The notes under the pieces were generated by a model. The model saw nothing but the letters and a program-made list of their open reading frames with translations. It made no database searches and was not told the origin of the DNA. A DNA stretch of 64,000 nucleotides from Collinsella aerofaciens (GTDB lineage: Bacteria; Actinomycetota; Coriobacteriia; Coriobacteriales; Coriobacteriaceae), in the NCBI GenBank assembly GCA_008671135.1, contig RQAP01000006.1:80687-144686 (forward strand). Reading direction: 5' to 3'. Shown piece after piece: positions 62,282 to 64,000 of this stretch. Both the position numbers and the translations under genes were made by a program. Position 1 is the stretch's first letter; each line of letters opens with the position of its first letter.

Positions 62282-62977
62282 TTATTCGATGATGTAGCCG
62301 ACGCCCCAGACGTTTTTGATAAAGCGTGGCTTTTGTGCGTCGTCGCCGATCTTTTCGCGCAAGTGGCGAATATGCACCATCACCGTATTGTTGGAGCCGG
62401 GCATAAAGTCCTCGTTCCACACCGCGCGGAACAGGTCCTCCACGGCCACCACGCTGCCGCGATGCTCGACCAGATACAGCAAGATTGAATACTCGGTGGG
62501 CGTGAGGCGAACCGGTGAACCGTCCACTGTCACGGAACGAGCATCGCGGTTGATCTCCAAGCCGTCGAGCTGAATGGTCGGCGACTCGGCCGCCTGTGCA
62601 CGGCTACCGTAGCTGGTGTAGCGGCGAAGCTGAGCGTGCACGCGCGCGATGAGCTCCAGCGGACGGAACGGCTTAACCACGTAATCGTCCGCGCCAAGCG
62701 AAAGGCCCCCGATCTTGTCTTGCTGGGCATCGCGCGCCGTCAGCATGATCACGGGATAGGTATGGCTGGAACGGATCGTACGCAGCAGCTCAAACCCATC
62801 GATATCGGGCAGCATGACATCAAGCAGCGCCAGATCGAACTCCTGCTCCAAAATCGCCTTGGCAGCATCGGCCCCGCTATAGGCAATCTGGACGTCAAAG
62901 CCTTCTTTTGTAAGGTAGATGCCAACTAGGTCGGCAATGGCCTTCTCGTCATCAACTACCAGTATGCGCTCGTTCAT
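62282..62977 (-). CDS. Response regulator, VanR-like
   Basis: 231 residues. Receiver: acidic DDE at 9-11, Asp53 in LLDVMLPDIDG, Lys in DYVVKPF; OmpR-type DNA-binding domain ending FIKNVWGVGYIIE. It would be controlled by the adjacent kinase. ATG 62977 follows AGAGGAG. The divergently read neighbour encodes a D-Ala-D-Ala carboxypeptidase, a cell-wall enzyme, which suggests an envelope-related regulon. Confidence 0.92.
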   Translation of the reverse strand: MNERILVVDDEKAIADLVGIYLTKEGFDVQIAYSGADAAKAILEQEFDLALLDVMLPDIDGFELLRTIRSSHTYPVIMLTARDAQQDKIGGLSLGADDYVVKPFRPLELIARVHAQLRRYTSYGSRAQAAESPTIQLDGLEINRDARSVTVDGSPVRLTPTEYSILLYLVEHRGSVVAVEDLFRAVWNEDFMPGSNNTVMVHIRHLREKIGDDAQKPRFIKNVWGVGYIIE

Positions 62978-63170
62978 GCGTGCTCCTCTCGCGCTCCATT
63001 ATGCCCGAGGCTACGCACACCACACACAACAAGCGTGGGTGATTAAGTCGGCCTTAAGCACCCTTGTGCCCGTTCGGGCGCGGATGTGGGCCACGCACGC
63101 GATGATCGCCGACGCCGGCAAACGATATACTCTAGTTTCAGAAGAGACCATCCCGTCGAAAGCGAAATCT

Positions 63171-64000
63171 GTGAAGTCCCTCACCTCTTTTGCAAAGCGC
63201 TCAGCCCAGCTTGCCGCCGGCTTTGTCTGCGCTATCGCCCTTGCCGCTGGCGCGCCCACCGTCGCCGGCGCCCAAGTGCTCACGACCGACAATGTTTGCG
63301 GCAAAACCGCCGATGCGCGCGGCATCACGGCCGAAAACCTGCCCGATATCGATGCGACCAATGCCCTCGTCATGGGCAAAGACGGCACCGTCTACTATGG
63401 GCGCGGCGCCGATGAGCAGGTCAAGATTGCCTCGATCACCAAGGTCATGACCGCAATCCTAACCGTCGAGAATTGCAAGATGGACGAGAAGGTCACGGTG
63501 AGCAACGCCGCAGCCACCGTGGGTAATTCGACCGCCGGCTTGCTCGAAGGCGACGAGCTTACCGTTGAGCAGGCACTGCGCGGCCTGATGATTCCCTCGG
63601 GCAACGACGCCGCCATCGTTCTCGCCGAATATGTGGGCAAGAAGATCGACCCTAAGACCAAAGACGCCGAGGCCACATTTGTGAAGGCCATGAACGAGCG
63701 CGCTAAGAAGCTCGGCTGCACCGGCACGGTCTTTGAGAACCCACACGGTCTGGACTTTGATGAGTGGGCTGGCGATATGCACTCAACCGCACACGACGTA
63801 GCGCTGATGATGCAGGAGGCCATGAAAAACGACACGATCCGCGAGGTCGTAGCGAGCGAGGATTCCTGGATCGAGGTCACGGGCGCCGACGGCGCCGACC
63901 ATTCGCATTCCATGGACACGCATAACTATTTGCTGGGCCAAGATGGCAACATCGGCGGCAAGACCGGCACCACCGACGACGCGGGCTATTGCTTTACGAG
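63171..64000 (+). CDS. D-alanyl-D-alanine carboxypeptidase, S11 family (C-terminus cut by window edge)
   Basis: About 276 residues are present. A signal peptide (basic start, hydrophobic AAGFVCAIALAAGAP, cut near VAGA-QV) is followed by SITK with the catalytic Ser, SGND, and KTGTTDDAGYCF. It trims the terminal D-Ala from peptidoglycan stem peptides outside the membrane. The start is uncertain: a GTG at 63171 fits the signal peptide but lacks a good ribosome site. No ATG lies upstream in frame, and a -10-like TATACT stands at 63126-63131. The frame continues past base 64000. Confidence 0.9.
   Translation, partial: MKSLTSFAKRSAQLAAGFVCAIALAAGAPTVAGAQVLTTDNVCGKTADARGITAENLPDIDATNALVMGKDGTVYYGRGADEQVKIASITKVMTAILTVENCKMDEKVTVSNAAATVGNSTAGLLEGDELTVEQALRGLMIPSGNDAAIVLAEYVGKKIDPKTKDAEATFVKAMNERAKKLGCTGTVFENPHGLDFDEWAGDMHSTAHDVALMMQEAMKNDTIREVVASEDSWIEVTGADGADHSHSMDTHNYLLGQDGNIGGKTGTTDDAGYCFT

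Overview
The window is high-GC DNA from a bacterial chromosome. The mix of Kdp, cytoplasmic pectin degradation, FeoAAB, Lar and CpsBCD genes, with VanSR- and PhoBR-like pairs, suggests a gut Coriobacteriia member, most like Collinsella. That assignment is inference from gene content and style; no rRNA or tRNA gene was seen. Both edges cut genes: an old-yellow-enzyme family flavoprotein on the left and a D-Ala-D-Ala carboxypeptidase on the right.

Layout. 0.5-9 kb: a potassium module, kdpFABC leftward and kdpDE rightward from a shared control region, bracketed by two copies of an 81-bp repeat; kdpD is split by a -1 shift at a perfect T TTT TTA heptamer. 9-26 kb: a leftward pectin/galacturonate locus. 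It encodes a GPH-type symporter, GH28, GH105, a pectinesterase-esterase fusion, further esterases, and UxaC, UxaB and UxaA, with a LacI regulator. Operators of the form GGTGAACGTTCACC lie at three promoters, each followed by a second, unassigned direct-repeat element. 26-30 kb: ferrous iron uptake (two FeoA, FeoB, a Cys-rich membrane protein) and an HPr protein with Asp at position 46. 30-33 kb: aspS and serB. 33-38 kb: a lactate racemase locus split into larB-larC-tetR and larA-larD, with LarC lacking its C-terminal domain. 38-47 kb: ppc, hisS, an MFS transporter, an M20 amidohydrolase and an EamA transporter. 47-55 kb: tandem YhgE/Pip proteins and htpG. 55-58 kb: a cpsCDB-like tyrosine phosphoregulation operon with a GNAT protein. 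58-63 kb: pstB with a PhoBR-like pair, then a VanRS-like pair.

How the genes work together. The symporter would import oligogalacturonides. The enzymes, none with an evident signal peptide, would demethylate, deacetylate and hydrolyse them in the cytoplasm. UxaC, UxaB and UxaA then convert galacturonate to 2-keto-3-deoxygluconate; the kinase and aldolase that follow are not in the window. LarA interconverts lactate isomers, with LarB and LarC making its nickel cofactor; LarE is absent here.

The most unusual non-coding signal is a set of long palindromes just downstream of leftward genes. Ordinary terminator hairpins are enclosed by extra complementary arms of about 12 to 32 bp. At least two subfamilies share a core or loop while the arms differ from copy to copy yet remain self-complementary. 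Together with the kdpD shift and the second pectin promoter element, these deserve the closest look.
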